Positions 25,074-35,241 are shown, counted from the stretch's first letter. The stretch is 58,029 bases of DNA from Helicobacter cetorum (GCA_022729755.1 DZAZ01000004.1:1-58029), one strand, 5' to 3'. Notes: generated by a model from the letters alone, not told the origin. Numbers and translations are program-made.

Positions 25074-27404
25074 ATGAGAAAAGTTTTTGCTCTTTCTATA
25101 TCAATTGCACTTTCACAAACACTTTTTGCAAATGAATTAAATTTAAAAAGTGGCTGGAATATGATAACTTCGCCAATAAATGGCAAAAAAATTAAAACTG
25201 AAGAATTGAAAGATAGTATTGTTTTTGCATTTGATAGTATTGAAAATAGCTATATCACTCCAACATATATTGATAGTGGAGTTGGTTATTGGGTGAAGGT
25301 TGATGAAAATGTAAATATTAACTTAGAAAATTTACAAGATACAAATAGTGTAACAATTCAAAGTGTAATTGAGAGTAGTATTGCCGATAAATGGAACTTA
25401 ATTGGAACTCCTGTTGATATTACAAAAGCAGAGTTAAATTCACTTGGTGTTTCTTATATGTGGCATTACGATAATGAGAGTAATAGTTGGACAAATGATA
25501 ATATTAAAGCAAACAGTGGTCTTTGGATAAAAAAACAAAATCAAACGGCACCAATTCAAGCAAATGGTAAAAAACTTATAATGCTTTATCTTTTGGGAAG
25601 TGACCTTGAGAGTAATGGAAATGCTGGAACAAATGATTTAAATGAAATTGTTGAAGGTTATAATAAATTAAGTGATGCTCAAAAAGAGAGTTTTGAGATG
25701 ATTATAGCTTTTGGTGGAGCGAAAAAAGAGAATTGGGATGGTATAAAAATAGCAAATATAAAACAAATTATAGAAGATTCTAAAGATGGAATTTATGGAA
25801 ATGCAAGTGAATATTTAGAAAAAGATTCAACTGCAAATATGGGAGAGAGTAAAACTCTTGAGAGATTTTTAAATTATTCTAAAAATATTGCAACTAAAAA
25901 TAAAATTGCCGTTCTTTGGGACCACGGAGCTAGTTATGGTGGATATGGACCTGATGAGAATTATGATAAAGTTATGTCTTTAGCTGAAATTGAGAGTGCA
26001 TTTAATGCCTCTGGAGTTACATTTGATTTAATTGGGTTTGATGCTTGTTTGATGGCAAGTATTGAGAATGCAAAATATGTGAAAAAATATGCAAACTTTC
26101 TCTTAGCTTCTGAAGATTTGGAACCAGGACACGGTTGGAATTGGACACACATTGTTACAAATTTTGTAGAGAAAAATTCTATTGAAGAGTTTGGCAAAAG
26201 TGCAGTTGATAGTTTTGTAGATAATGCTTCTCATCCATATCAAGATGAGGGAAAAACTTTATCTTTAGTTGATTTATCAAAATTAGATATGCTTTTAAGC
26301 ACAATGGATGGAGCAGGAGCAATTCTTTCAAATGGTTTGAATAATTCAAATATCAAAGATAGCATAATAAATACAAACTCTATCGTAAGGGATTATGGTA
26401 AAAAACATTCAGGTGATGGACTTCCAATTTCGATTGATTTGAAACATTATGTAACTTCGCTTTATTCATCTATTGAAGATAAAGATGCAAAAGAGAAAAT
26501 AAATAGTGTAATGAGTGCATTAAATGAATATATAATTTATGCAAAAGAAGATGGTACAAGGCAAAATAGCAACGGTGTAACAATAGCACCACTGTTGAAA
26601 GTTTTGCAAAATGCACAAAATGATATAGTTGTAAGTGATGGATGGACAACACTTTCAAATAGTTTTTCTAGCTTCAAAACTTCTGATACAACTACACCAA
26701 CAGTTGCAAATGAAAATTATAACGATACTATGTTTCAAGAGAGAGCTTTAAGAAGTATGTTTGATGGAATTAGCTCAACAAAAGATGGTATGTCGGCTGA
26801 TTTTAATGATGATAACTTATATGAAGTAAATGTTGTATATGGTTTAGAAGATACACAAGATGGCTCTTTTATACTACTAGGTCAACTTCCAGCTTTACAA
26901 TATGGCAATGGAAAATATTTTGCACCAAAATGGAATAAAAAATGGTTTGCTCTAAAAGATAGCAAAAATAGTGGAAACTACACATTAATGCCACTATTTT
27001 ATGAAGATAGTTTTGATGGTATGATTAGATATAGTGTAGATGTGGCTTACAATGGTAAAGATGCAATTATGGAACTTGTCTATGATGAAAAGAGTGATAA
27101 ATTTGTATCTCATAAAATAGTTACTTATAGCATTACAAAAGATGGTACAGTAATTTACGATAAAGCTTCAAAAGATTTAAAATCTGGTGATAAAATAGAA
27201 TTTTTTTCTCAATCATTTAAAACAGATGAAAACGGCGATGAAGATGTTGGTGAATGGGTAACTTTTGGTTCAATTACATTAGATGGTACACCTGAATTTT
27301 ATACAAAAGAAGAAGATTTAGAAGGTTATAATTATCAATATTTTATGGTAGGTTATGATGTGAATTATAATTATGCAACTACAAGCGCAACTACTATTAA
27401 ATAG
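25074..27404 (+). CDS. Secreted clostripain-family (C11) cysteine protease
   Basis: A 776-residue protein with a signal peptide ending SQTLFAN. Residues about 20-165 contain two GWNMITSP/WNLIGTPVD repeats, a module common at the N terminus of secreted Campylobacterota proteins. The protease domain starts at KLIMLYLLGSDLESNG; the catalytic histidine is in WDHGAS (His284) and the cysteine in GFDACLMAS (Cys325), as in clostripain and gingipain-like C11 enzymes. A C-terminal beta-rich domain follows. ATG 25074 sits behind TGGAGG; an upstream TTG is not needed. It is monocistronic and ends in a bidirectional terminator. Confidence 0.85.
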   Translation: MRKVFALSISIALSQTLFANELNLKSGWNMITSPINGKKIKTEELKDSIVFAFDSIENSYITPTYIDSGVGYWVKVDENVNINLENLQDTNSVTIQSVIESSIADKWNLIGTPVDITKAELNSLGVSYMWHYDNESNSWTNDNIKANSGLWIKKQNQTAPIQANGKKLIMLYLLGSDLESNGNAGTNDLNEIVEGYNKLSDAQKESFEMIIAFGGAKKENWDGIKIANIKQIIEDSKDGIYGNASEYLEKDSTANMGESKTLERFLNYSKNIATKNKIAVLWDHGASYGGYGPDENYDKVMSLAEIESAFNASGVTFDLIGFDACLMASIENAKYVKKYANFLLASEDLEPGHGWNWTHIVTNFVEKNSIEEFGKSAVDSFVDNASHPYQDEGKTLSLVDLSKLDMLLSTMDGAGAILSNGLNNSNIKDSIINTNSIVRDYGKKHSGDGLPISIDLKHYVTSLYSSIEDKDAKEKINSVMSALNEYIIYAKEDGTRQNSNGVTIAPLLKVLQNAQNDIVVSDGWTTLSNSFSSFKTSDTTTPTVANENYNDTMFQERALRSMFDGISSTKDGMSADFNDDNLYEVNVVYGLEDTQDGSFILLGQLPALQYGNGKYFAPKWNKKWFALKDSKNSGNYTLMPLFYEDSFDGMIRYSVDVAYNGKDAIMELVYDEKSDKFVSHKIVTYSITKDGTVIYDKASKDLKSGDKIEFFSQSFKTDENGDEDVGEWVTFGSITLDGTPEFYTKEEDLEGYNYQYFMVGYDVNYNYATTSATTIK

Positions 27405-27407
27405 TTC

Positions 27408-27435
27408 AAAAGGGAGTTTTTTAATACTCCTTTTT
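27408..27435. terminator. Bidirectional hairpin terminator
   Basis: AAAAGGGAG (27408-27416) pairs with CTCCTTTTT (27427-27435) around a 10-base loop, with one G-T wobble. It can serve both the protease gene and the convergent tamB-like gene, whose stop lies in the loop. Confidence 0.6.
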
Positions 27436-30400
27436 ATAAAATAAATCGATTGAATTGCTCTCATTTGAAATAGTACTCTCAACACCTAAATTTTTATTAA
27501 TATTATACTCAATCACGATACTGTTTTTATTTGCTGAATTTTTATAACCTACAGTTATATCATCTGTTAATTTTTTACCAACTTCAACATTGATAGCTGA
27601 ACTTACATCATCTTGTGAAATATCGATTTTATCGAGTTCTAAACCAAGCCCTTTTGCAATATCTTTTGAAATTGAATTAGATAAAAATATTAAAGCTTTT
27701 TGTGAATAATTTGTAGTTTTTGCATTATTATTTAACACATCATCTGAATTTTGTCCAAAAACTAAATATGAAATAATATCTTTTTTTGGCATATCTGGAA
27801 TTGAGCTAAAGTCTAACTTAGGATTTTTTAAATTACCAGTTACACTTATAAAAATTTCTACTTTATTTTCAATATATTTAAGCTTCAAATCAAGCAGTGG
27901 ATTTGAGTATTTTGTGCCGATAAAACGGATATAACTAGGTTCAATTAAAATTTTTTTACCCTCGATATTATATTCACCTTTTAAAATTTCAATATTCCCA
28001 TAAATCCCGAGTTCAGCATCAAACTCTTTTAAAATTTTTAAATAAGCATTAAAAGCAATTTCGCCATTTTCATTTTTATATAAAACTTCACCTTTGTTTA
28101 AAATATCTAAATTTATGTAATAATTTTTTAGTGAATTTTGCTCTTTTTTGACTTCTGTTTTTTTGACAATAATAATATCATCATCACTTGGAGGAGATAT
28201 ATTTTTTGGAATTTGATAAGTTATTTTTAATTTATTTAAAACAATTTCACCTATGATTTTTACTTTTTCACCATAATTTATATTGACATTACTATCAGCA
28301 ATTGCCTTTCCATAACCATATTTTTCAATAAATAATTTATTAGTTTTTAATTTTAAATCAATTTCATTGGCAATTTTTTGTGCATTTATAAAAATATTTT
28401 TGTTTAAAATTATTTCACTTATAGTTATATTTTCATCTTTAATTTTAATCATTACATCTTTTGTCAAATAAAATTCTCTATTTAAATCTTTTTCTACAAA
28501 CTTATCTAATTTAAAATTCACATTTTTTAAGATTAAATTCTCTTTTGTACCATTTAAAGTTAAATTTATATTTTTTATCTCTTTGTCTTCAAAAAGGACT
28601 TTTTTAGAGTTTAATTGCAAATTTATATTTGGATTTGTTAAATTTCCATCGATTTTTGAATTTAAATGGACTTTCCCATCAATTGGCACTTTTTCAAATG
28701 GATAAAGTGAATTTAACTCATCTTGAAGTTCGCTTAAATCACAATTTGAAGATACTCGCAAATCAAACGGATTTAATCCTCCATTTACATCGATTGTTAG
28801 GCTATTGCTTGAGAGTTTTAAATTTAATTTTTCCCTTAATTTAGTTGCATTTAAGTTAATTTTTAATTTATCACTTATTAATTTTAAATTTTCAACTTTT
28901 AAGTCTTCATCTTGAAAATAAATTTTAAACTTATTTGATTTTAACTTTTTTTGATAAATATTAGAATCTAGTAATTTTGCTTCTAAATTAAGTTCATTTA
29001 AATTTAAATTATAATTGCCATTTAAATCCATTTTTACGAATGAATCTTCAAACTCTTTTGGTAAATTTTTAATTATTTTCGCAAAATATAAATTATTTGA
29101 ATTTAATTTAAAAGTTAAAAAATTAAAATCATTTGTATAAATTTGAGAGTTAAAAAGGTGTGAATTTAAATTTGCATTAAAATTTTTTTGATTTCCATTT
29201 AAATTTATCATCAAATTATTTAGTTCACTCAACTCAACTATCTTAAACTCATTCATATTAAACTTCAAATCATAATCATAATTTAGCGAATTTACATCAA
29301 AATTTACGTTTGCATTTAAAAGTTGTATATTAGAAATATTTGTTTCTATATTTGAAGTTGTATTTGTTAAATTTAATTTTGAATTTAAAATATCATATTT
29401 TAAGTCGGAATTAAAATTATTTAAGCTTATCTTATAATTTTTATAAATATCTTTTGCATCTATTTTTACATTTGCTTTAATCTCTTTAAGATTTCCACTG
29501 CTTGAAATATCAACTTTTAACTTTTCTAAATTAAGATTTTCATCTTGGCTAAATTTATATAAATACGAATTTTTCAGAGTTTGAAAATCATCAAGTTTTG
29601 CATTTAAATTAAAAATCGTAGTGTTATTTATGTCATTTAAATTTGTACTCAAATCACTTTTTAATTCAATATTAGAAATATTGGAATTTAAAATCGCATT
29701 TAAATTTAAATTTAAAATAGATTGATTTATATCAAAACTTGAAGTTAAATTGAACTTTTTCGGGCTTAATTTCAACTCTTTATATAAATTTTTCCCACTC
29801 AAATCAAGTTTTGTATCTATTTTTTTAAAATTACCATCAACCAAAAGTTTGATATTTTCGATATTTTGCAAAGTTATATTTTTATCTTCAACCTCTTTAG
29901 CAAAAACAAAATTTTTAGGAATTTTTAAATTTGAACTAAAGTGATATTTATCGATTTGAAAATGACCCTTCAAACTCTCAATATTTAAAATATTTGAATT
30001 CAAATTAAGCATAAATTCGCTAATTAATTCGTTTGTAGCCACATAAAAAAAGTTATTTTTAGAATTTAAATTTAAATTTTCAATTTTATACTTATCATAA
30101 GTGATTTTTTGCGAAGTTAAATTTAACTCATTTACTCTTATTTCTCTAAAATATGGAATTTTAAAATTTATTTCATTTTCACTTGGAGCAAAAATCCAAT
30201 TTATAAACCCTTCTTTAATGGCTAAATCATCAGCTTTTATAGAGTTTATTTGTAAAGTTTTATCGATTAATTTAAAATAATCTAACTTTAAATCTAACTT
30301 CTTTATTTTTATATCATCGTTATAATTAAACTCTAAAACTTTAATTCCACTAAAAACTCCACCTTTTAAACTTAAACTAATATTTAAATCTTTTAATGGC

Positions 30401-30513
30401 TCTTTTAAATAATTATTAAGTAGATGTAAATTTTCCAAATATATAAGCAAAGAGATAGATAAAAATAAAACTATTACAAAAATTGCTTTAAAAAATAGTT
30501 TTAAAAGTTTCAT
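27421..30513 (-). CDS. tamB: TamB/AsmA-like translocation and assembly module protein
   Basis: A 1030-residue protein with an N-terminal membrane anchor (about 7-27), a very long run of short beta-strands rich in Asn, Leu and Lys, and a C-terminal DUF490/TamB domain (about 780-1030) with DMPKKDIISYLVFGQ and the VEVGKKLTDDITVGYK barrel-like end. TamB-type proteins span the periplasm and help in outer-membrane protein or lipid transport. No tamA adjoins it. It starts six bases after hemA on the same strand and ends at a terminator. Confidence 0.82.
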   Translation of the reverse strand: MKLLKLFFKAIFVIVLFLSISLLIYLENLHLLNNYLKEPLKDLNISLSLKGGVFSGIKVLEFNYNDDIKIKKLDLKLDYFKLIDKTLQINSIKADDLAIKEGFINWIFAPSENEINFKIPYFREIRVNELNLTSQKITYDKYKIENLNLNSKNNFFYVATNELISEFMLNLNSNILNIESLKGHFQIDKYHFSSNLKIPKNFVFAKEVEDKNITLQNIENIKLLVDGNFKKIDTKLDLSGKNLYKELKLSPKKFNLTSSFDINQSILNLNLNAILNSNISNIELKSDLSTNLNDINNTTIFNLNAKLDDFQTLKNSYLYKFSQDENLNLEKLKVDISSSGNLKEIKANVKIDAKDIYKNYKISLNNFNSDLKYDILNSKLNLTNTTSNIETNISNIQLLNANVNFDVNSLNYDYDLKFNMNEFKIVELSELNNLMINLNGNQKNFNANLNSHLFNSQIYTNDFNFLTFKLNSNNLYFAKIIKNLPKEFEDSFVKMDLNGNYNLNLNELNLEAKLLDSNIYQKKLKSNKFKIYFQDEDLKVENLKLISDKLKINLNATKLREKLNLKLSSNSLTIDVNGGLNPFDLRVSSNCDLSELQDELNSLYPFEKVPIDGKVHLNSKIDGNLTNPNINLQLNSKKVLFEDKEIKNINLTLNGTKENLILKNVNFKLDKFVEKDLNREFYLTKDVMIKIKDENITISEIILNKNIFINAQKIANEIDLKLKTNKLFIEKYGYGKAIADSNVNINYGEKVKIIGEIVLNKLKITYQIPKNISPPSDDDIIIVKKTEVKKEQNSLKNYYINLDILNKGEVLYKNENGEIAFNAYLKILKEFDAELGIYGNIEILKGEYNIEGKKILIEPSYIRFIGTKYSNPLLDLKLKYIENKVEIFISVTGNLKNPKLDFSSIPDMPKKDIISYLVFGQNSDDVLNNNAKTTNYSQKALIFLSNSISKDIAKGLGLELDKIDISQDDVSSAINVEVGKKLTDDITVGYKNSANKNSIVIEYNINKNLGVESTISNESNSIDLFYKKEY

Positions 30514-30519
30514 TTGAGC

Positions 30520-31830
30520 CTAAATTTCACTTTTTTGCCTCTTCATATACTCACACTTATAATTATTTAGCATTTTATACTCTGCATCTATATCAAACAC
30601 AAATTTAACTGCTTCAATGATTGAGTCGGCAATTGGCTCTTCAGCGATATTTTTTAATTTTACTGTTGGAGAGTGTAAAAATTTATTAAAACTGCTATGA
30701 ACTATTTTTAACACAGCTTCTTTTGCATTTTCATCGATATAACCCTTTTTAATGGCTTTTTCAATAACTTCAATTGAACTATTTTTAGCTTGATTTCTAA
30801 TCTCTTTAATAATTGGCTCAACTGCCAAATTTTGAAGCCACTTAAAAAACTCAACTGAATATCTTCCTATGATTGAATAAGCAATTTTAGCTTGTTCTTC
30901 GCGAAGAGCTAAATTTTTATTTACAATCTCTTGCAAATCATCAACTCTATAAATTTCAATATCAAATCCAACTATATCATCAATATCCATAGGAACGGCT
31001 ATATCAAACCAATATCTTTGAAAACTTTTTGGCTCAATCATATCTTGATAGATGATAGTATGAGGAGCGCCAGTTGCACTAAATAGTAATCTATATCTAT
31101 TAATCAACTCCTTCAGTTTAGAATATGGTTCAGCACTTGCCATATTACCAAGTTCTTTCACTATTTCGTTTGCTTTATTTAAATCTCTATTTATTAAAAT
31201 TACATTGCAACCACTATTTATTAAATGTTTTGCCGTAAGTATACTCATCTCTCCAGCACCTATTACTAAGCCCGTATAACCGCCAAGTTCTCCACCAAAT
31301 ATATCTTTAGCTTTTGCAACTGCTGCACTTGCAACTGAAACAGAATTTTTTGAAATATCAGTTGAATTTCTAACACTAGCTGCACATTTAAACGCATAAT
31401 GCATCGCTCTTGAGAGTTTTTGAGAGCAAAACTTTTTTTCATACGAAAAGTTAAAAGCATCTTTTAATTGCCCAGAAATTTGGGTTTCACCTATAACTAA
31501 GCTATCAAGTGAACTAGCAACTGAAAAGAGATGATGAATTGCTCCATTATCCTCAAAAATATCGGCTCTTCCCTCTAATTCATCTTTTGGAATAGTTGAA
31601 TAATTTGAAAGCTTTTCTAAAATAAATTCAGTTGTATTAATCGCTTCAATCACACTTAATATGAGCTCAACTCTATTGCAAGTTGAGAGTAAAATAACTT
31701 CATTTATGCTAGAGTAAGTGATTAAAGTGTTTAAAAATTCTTCTTTAGCTTCATCATTATTAAAAGCTAACTTTTCTCTTGTTTTAATATCTGTGTTTTT
31801 GTGTGAAAAACTAATTAATAGATAATGCAT
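30520..31830 (-). CDS. hemA: Glutamyl-tRNA reductase
   Basis: A 436-residue enzyme for the first step of haem synthesis from glutamyl-tRNA, using NADPH. The catalytic cysteine is in LSTCNRVEL (about residue 50); LVIGETQISGQ, the nucleotide-binding GLVIGAGEMS, and the C-terminal dimerisation helix are all present. The start overlaps the ispB stop by one base (TAATG). It lies in the conserved order DUF2018, small secreted protein, ispB, hemA. Confidence 0.95.
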   Translation of the reverse strand: MHYLLISFSHKNTDIKTREKLAFNNDEAKEEFLNTLITYSSINEVILLSTCNRVELILSVIEAINTTEFILEKLSNYSTIPKDELEGRADIFEDNGAIHHLFSVASSLDSLVIGETQISGQLKDAFNFSYEKKFCSQKLSRAMHYAFKCAASVRNSTDISKNSVSVASAAVAKAKDIFGGELGGYTGLVIGAGEMSILTAKHLINSGCNVILINRDLNKANEIVKELGNMASAEPYSKLKELINRYRLLFSATGAPHTIIYQDMIEPKSFQRYWFDIAVPMDIDDIVGFDIEIYRVDDLQEIVNKNLALREEQAKIAYSIIGRYSVEFFKWLQNLAVEPIIKEIRNQAKNSSIEVIEKAIKKGYIDENAKEAVLKIVHSSFNKFLHSPTVKLKNIAEEPIADSIIEAVKFVFDIDAEYKMLNNYKCEYMKRQKSEI

Positions 31831-32726
31831 TAAAACTCCCTATCTATCATACTTCGCATAATTGCAATTAACTCATTTGCATCTTCATTTTCAAGGGCTT
31901 TTATTCCATCATTTGCCAGTGTAATTGCAATATTTAAACTCTCTTCTTTAATATTAGCAACTGTAAATTTCTCTTTTAGCCAACTCTCTTCATACTCGCT
32001 CAATTCCCTTGCAAACATCGATTTAAGCAACTCTTTATCATCAAAATCTAACTTTTCATACAATAAAATATAAGGAAGTGTACTCTTTCCATCTCTAAAA
32101 TCACTCATTGCAGGTTTGCCCAGTTGTTCGCTAGTTTGAGTAATATCAAGCAAATCATCAACTATTTGAAAAGCAATTCCCAAATTTTTACCATAAAGTC
32201 CAAATTTATTGCTATTTTTACCCGCAAGAATTGCCGAAGCTTTCGCACTTGCTTCAATTAATGCTGAAGTTTTTTTATAAATCATATCAAAATATAAATC
32301 TTTATTTGAATTAAACTTTTGAGCAAGTTCCACATCTAAAAATTCACCAATTGAAAGAAGTGTGACTGCATTTGAGATAACTTGAGCGATATTACTATCA
32401 AATTTCGTAAGCTCAAAAAAAGCTTTTGAGTACAAAATATCACCTAACATAATCGATTTTTTATTTCCAAAAGAGGCATTAATCGAAGGTTTTCCTCGTC
32501 TTATAATTGACTCATCAATTACATCATCGTGAAGTAAACTCGCTAAGTGAATTAACTCTACAATTGCACAAAGTTTTATTGAAATTTCACTCTCTTTTGC
32601 AATTTTTAAAATTAACTTACTTCTTAGCATTTTACCTATTGAAATGTTATTATATATTTGCAATATTTTGCTATTATCTATCTCATTTATGTAAGTTTGC
32701 ATTTGATTTTGAACTTTTATTAGCAT
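31830..32726 (-). CDS. ispB: Polyprenyl diphosphate synthase
   Basis: A 298-residue trans-prenyltransferase with both aspartate-rich motifs, LLHDDVIDESIIRRG and QIVDDLLDITQ, and a GKPSINASFGNK segment. It extends isoprenoid diphosphates for the menaquinone side chain. Product length cannot be read from sequence; octaprenyl is usual in relatives. It is coupled to hemA by a TAATG overlap, and lies ten bases after the preceding gene. Confidence 0.88.
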   Translation of the reverse strand: MLIKVQNQMQTYINEIDNSKILQIYNNISIGKMLRSKLILKIAKESEISIKLCAIVELIHLASLLHDDVIDESIIRRGKPSINASFGNKKSIMLGDILYSKAFFELTKFDSNIAQVISNAVTLLSIGEFLDVELAQKFNSNKDLYFDMIYKKTSALIEASAKASAILAGKNSNKFGLYGKNLGIAFQIVDDLLDITQTSEQLGKPAMSDFRDGKSTLPYILLYEKLDFDDKELLKSMFARELSEYEESWLKEKFTVANIKEESLNIAITLANDGIKALENEDANELIAIMRSMIDREF

Positions 32727-32736
32727 ATTTGCCTCT

Positions 32737-33108
32737 TTATTTTTTTATATATAATTCAAAAGTTGCTATTTTTTTCATAATATCCATATCTTTAAAAACT
32801 AAAAATATGAAACTACCCTCTTTTTCGTAATTTTGTTGTGGTAATAAATTCAATTTAAAGCTATCTAACCCATATTGTTTATATAAAATAAATTGCTTAT
32901 TAAATCCATCATAATTTAAGTGCATAACTAAACCCTCATTCATAAAAAGGGTCCATCTAAAGTATAATTTCTTCTCTCGTACACCATCAGTTATAATTTT
33001 TTCGTAAATTTCATCTTTTTTTAAACTAATTTCCTCTTGTGTATCCCAAATTACAGCAGCAGAAAATAGATTAATACAAAAAAGTGCAATTAATAAAATT
33101 TTACTCAT
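32737..33108 (-). CDS. Small secreted protein of the hemA cluster (HP0241 position)
   Basis: A 123-residue protein with signal peptide MSKILLIALFCINLFSA. The rest is a mixed strand/helix sequence (KKLYFRWTLFMNEGLVMHLNYDGF) without recognised catalytic motifs. Position between DUF2018 and ispB equals that of H. pylori HP0241, so it is probably its counterpart, of unknown function. Its ATG overlaps the upstream gene's stop by eight bases (ATGAGTAA). Confidence 0.6.
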   Translation of the reverse strand: MSKILLIALFCINLFSAAVIWDTQEEISLKKDEIYEKIITDGVREKKLYFRWTLFMNEGLVMHLNYDGFNKQFILYKQYGLDSFKLNLLPQQNYEKEGSFIFLVFKDMDIMKKIATFELYIKK

Positions 33109-33373
33109 TTTGAGACACTATATTCGCCGTTAAGTGGATGAACATATCTTTTTTTGCCAACTCTAACTTTTTTTCATCGTTATATTTTAAAGTTAAAATT
33201 TTTTTATCAACATCTTCTATTTTATTTTGTTCTAACAAAAACTCAAGAAGTGCCAATCTTTCGATTAAATTTTCAATTTCATTTTCTACTAAATTTCTAT
33301 TTGCATTATAAACTATATCAAAAAAGTTATCTCGTGGATTTCCCGCAAAAATATCATCACTTTCTAAAAACAT
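33101..33373 (-). CDS. DUF2018 family protein (HP0242-like)
   Basis: A 90-residue all-helical protein beginning MFLESDDIFAGNPRDNFFDI, then a long NEIENLIERLALLEFLLEQ helix and an ending ...TANIVSQNE. This matches DUF2018, whose H. pylori member HP0242 is a small intertwined helical dimer. Its role is unknown. It heads the ispB-hemA cluster, and a terminator of the preceding gene lies upstream. Confidence 0.8.
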   Translation of the reverse strand: MFLESDDIFAGNPRDNFFDIVYNANRNLVENEIENLIERLALLEFLLEQNKIEDVDKKILTLKYNDEKKLELAKKDMFIHLTANIVSQNE

Positions 33374-33396
33374 TTTAACTCCAAAAATTAAATTAA

Positions 33397-33422
33397 AAAA
33401 AGTAAGAAAAAACTTACTTTTT
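33397..33422 (-). terminator. Rho-independent terminator after the DUF2231 gene
   Basis: AAAAAGTAAG and CTTACTTTTT form a 10-base perfect stem around six bases, followed on the reverse strand by a T run. It begins at the stop codon of the 33421-33894 gene. Confidence 0.7.
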
Positions 33423-33894
33423 ACTCATCTTCACAATATTTATTAAAGACTTCGCTCGGAATACCAGCACCGTACTCATACACTAATTCTCCACCATCTT
33501 TACCCTGTTTTAGCATTAGTGTAATAACTAAAATCACACCAACTAAAAATATAACTTCCAAAATTTGTTTTTGAAACTTTGAAGCTAAAACTTTCACTAT
33601 CGCTAAAACACTCATCGCAATTGCTAAAATAATTCCAAGTTTTGCATGTTCTTTTAACTCTTCTTTACCCTCATCACTCAAAACTCCAGCAATATCGGCA
33701 ATTCCTTGCATAACACCACCACTATACCAAGCACCTATCGTAAAAATAGCTGCAAAAATAGCTAATAAAAATGTAACTTTAGAGTAAGTTTCATTCTTTG
33801 TATATAAAAAAACTCCTTGAAAAACTAGTGTTAAAATCGGCAAAACAATCGCAAAATGAACAATTGCTGGATGAAGTGGAATTGCACTCTCCAT
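33421..33894 (-). CDS. DUF2231-type inner-membrane protein
   Basis: A 157-residue protein with four hydrophobic helices and the N-terminal signature LHPAIVHFAIVLPI, which is typical of DUF2231 membrane proteins. A charged loop (LSDEGKEELKEHAKLGI) lies between helices two and three. Similar proteins occur with cytochrome or redox genes, but function is not known. It is monocistronic, between hisD and the DUF2018 cluster, with its own terminator. Confidence 0.7.
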   Translation of the reverse strand: MESAIPLHPAIVHFAIVLPILTLVFQGVFLYTKNETYSKVTFLLAIFAAIFTIGAWYSGGVMQGIADIAGVLSDEGKEELKEHAKLGIILAIAMSVLAIVKVLASKFQKQILEVIFLVGVILVITLMLKQGKDGGELVYEYGAGIPSEVFNKYCEDE

Positions 33895-33948
33895 TAGTCA
33901 CTCCTTTTTTTAATTTTAAAAATATTAGATTACATCAATAACTCTTAA

Positions 33949-35241
33949 TTATTCTTTTAATCTTACTTCAATTGAGAGTTTATGAGCTTCAAGCCCTTCA
34001 ATATCAGCAATCAAACTCCCATGAACTCCTATCTCTTTAATTGCATTTTTAGAAAATGAAATAATTGAAGATTTTTTTAAGAAATTCTCAACACTTAATG
34101 GCGAGAAAAATTTCGCAGTTGAGCCTGTTGGGAGAGTGTGATTTGGTCCAGCGATATAATCGCCTATTGCTTCAGGAGTATTTGCACCCAAAAATATCGC
34201 TCCAGCATTTTTAATATAAGGCAACAGTTCAAATGGATTATTTGTGACAACTTCAAGGTGTTCTGGTGCAATTTCATTCATCAATTCAATCGCTTCACTC
34301 ATATTTTTTGCGATAATAATCGAACATCGCTCATTTATTGATTTTTGTGCAATCTCTTTTCGGCTTAAATTTTCAAGCCAAAGCTTAATCTCTTTTTCAA
34401 CATTAAAAGCCAACTCTTTTGAACTTGTAATTAATATTGAACTCGCCATTTCATCGTGTTCAGCTTGACTTAACATATCAATTGCAATGTGACTTGGTTT
34501 TGCACTCTCATCAGCTAAAACCCCAATTTCACTAGGTCCAGCTATCATATCGATATTAACTTCACCATAAACAAGCTTTTTAGCCGTTGCGACAAAAATA
34601 TTACCAGGTCCCGTGATTACATCAACTTTTGGAATTAAATTTGTGCCATAAGCCATCGCTGCAATCGCACTAGCACCGCCAACTTTGAAAACTCTATCCA
34701 CTTTACATAAATGTAGCGAAGCTAAAAGCAACTCATTTATATAATTCTCTGGAGTTGGAGTGCAAACTATTATCTCTTTCACTCTCGCAACAATCGCTGG
34801 AATTGCATTCATAAGTAGTGAGCTTGGATAAACCGCTTTTCCTCCAGGAATATAAAGTCCAGCTTTTTCAATTGGAGTTACTTTTTGACCTAAAATCGTG
34901 CCATTATCTTCGTAATCTAGCCAACTTTTTGGCAATTGTTTTTCGTGATAAGATTTTATTCTCTCATAAGCCACCAAAAGTGAAGTTTTAATTTTTTCAT
35001 CTAAATTTTCATAAGCTAACTTCATATCATCTTTTGAAATTTCTATTTCAGTCGCATTTTTTGGTGTCCATTTATCAAATTTGCTTATATGATTTATTAA
35101 TGCAACATCTTTTTGATTGATAACTTCTTCAATTAAATTTGAAACAATATTTGAAACATTTTTAATATCAAGTTTACCTCTATTTAAAATTTCATTAAAA
35201 TTTTGATTAAAATCACTATCAATTGTTGAAAAAATTTTCAT
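33949..35241 (-). CDS. hisD: Histidinol dehydrogenase
   Basis: A 430-residue enzyme for the last two steps of histidine synthesis, oxidising histidinol to histidine with two NAD+. The NAD-binding and catalytic segments GPGNIFVATAKKLVYG, DMIAGPSEIGVLAD, the zinc-ligand region DMLSQAEHDE, APEHLEV and GPNHTLPTGSTA are all present. Length is normal. It stands alone; another his gene, hisG, is 20 kb away on the other strand. Confidence 0.96.
   Translation of the reverse strand: MKIFSTIDSDFNQNFNEILNRGKLDIKNVSNIVSNLIEEVINQKDVALINHISKFDKWTPKNATEIEISKDDMKLAYENLDEKIKTSLLVAYERIKSYHEKQLPKSWLDYEDNGTILGQKVTPIEKAGLYIPGGKAVYPSSLLMNAIPAIVARVKEIIVCTPTPENYINELLLASLHLCKVDRVFKVGGASAIAAMAYGTNLIPKVDVITGPGNIFVATAKKLVYGEVNIDMIAGPSEIGVLADESAKPSHIAIDMLSQAEHDEMASSILITSSKELAFNVEKEIKLWLENLSRKEIAQKSINERCSIIIAKNMSEAIELMNEIAPEHLEVVTNNPFELLPYIKNAGAIFLGANTPEAIGDYIAGPNHTLPTGSTAKFFSPLSVENFLKKSSIISFSKNAIKEIGVHGSLIADIEGLEAHKLSIEVRLKE

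Noticed and set aside
27421..30513. Many repeated AATTTAAATTTA-like strings, first taken as DNA repeats
   Set aside because: They come from Asn/Leu/Lys-rich beta-strands of the TamB-like protein in very AT-rich code; no regular unit or spacing, so not CRISPR or satellite.
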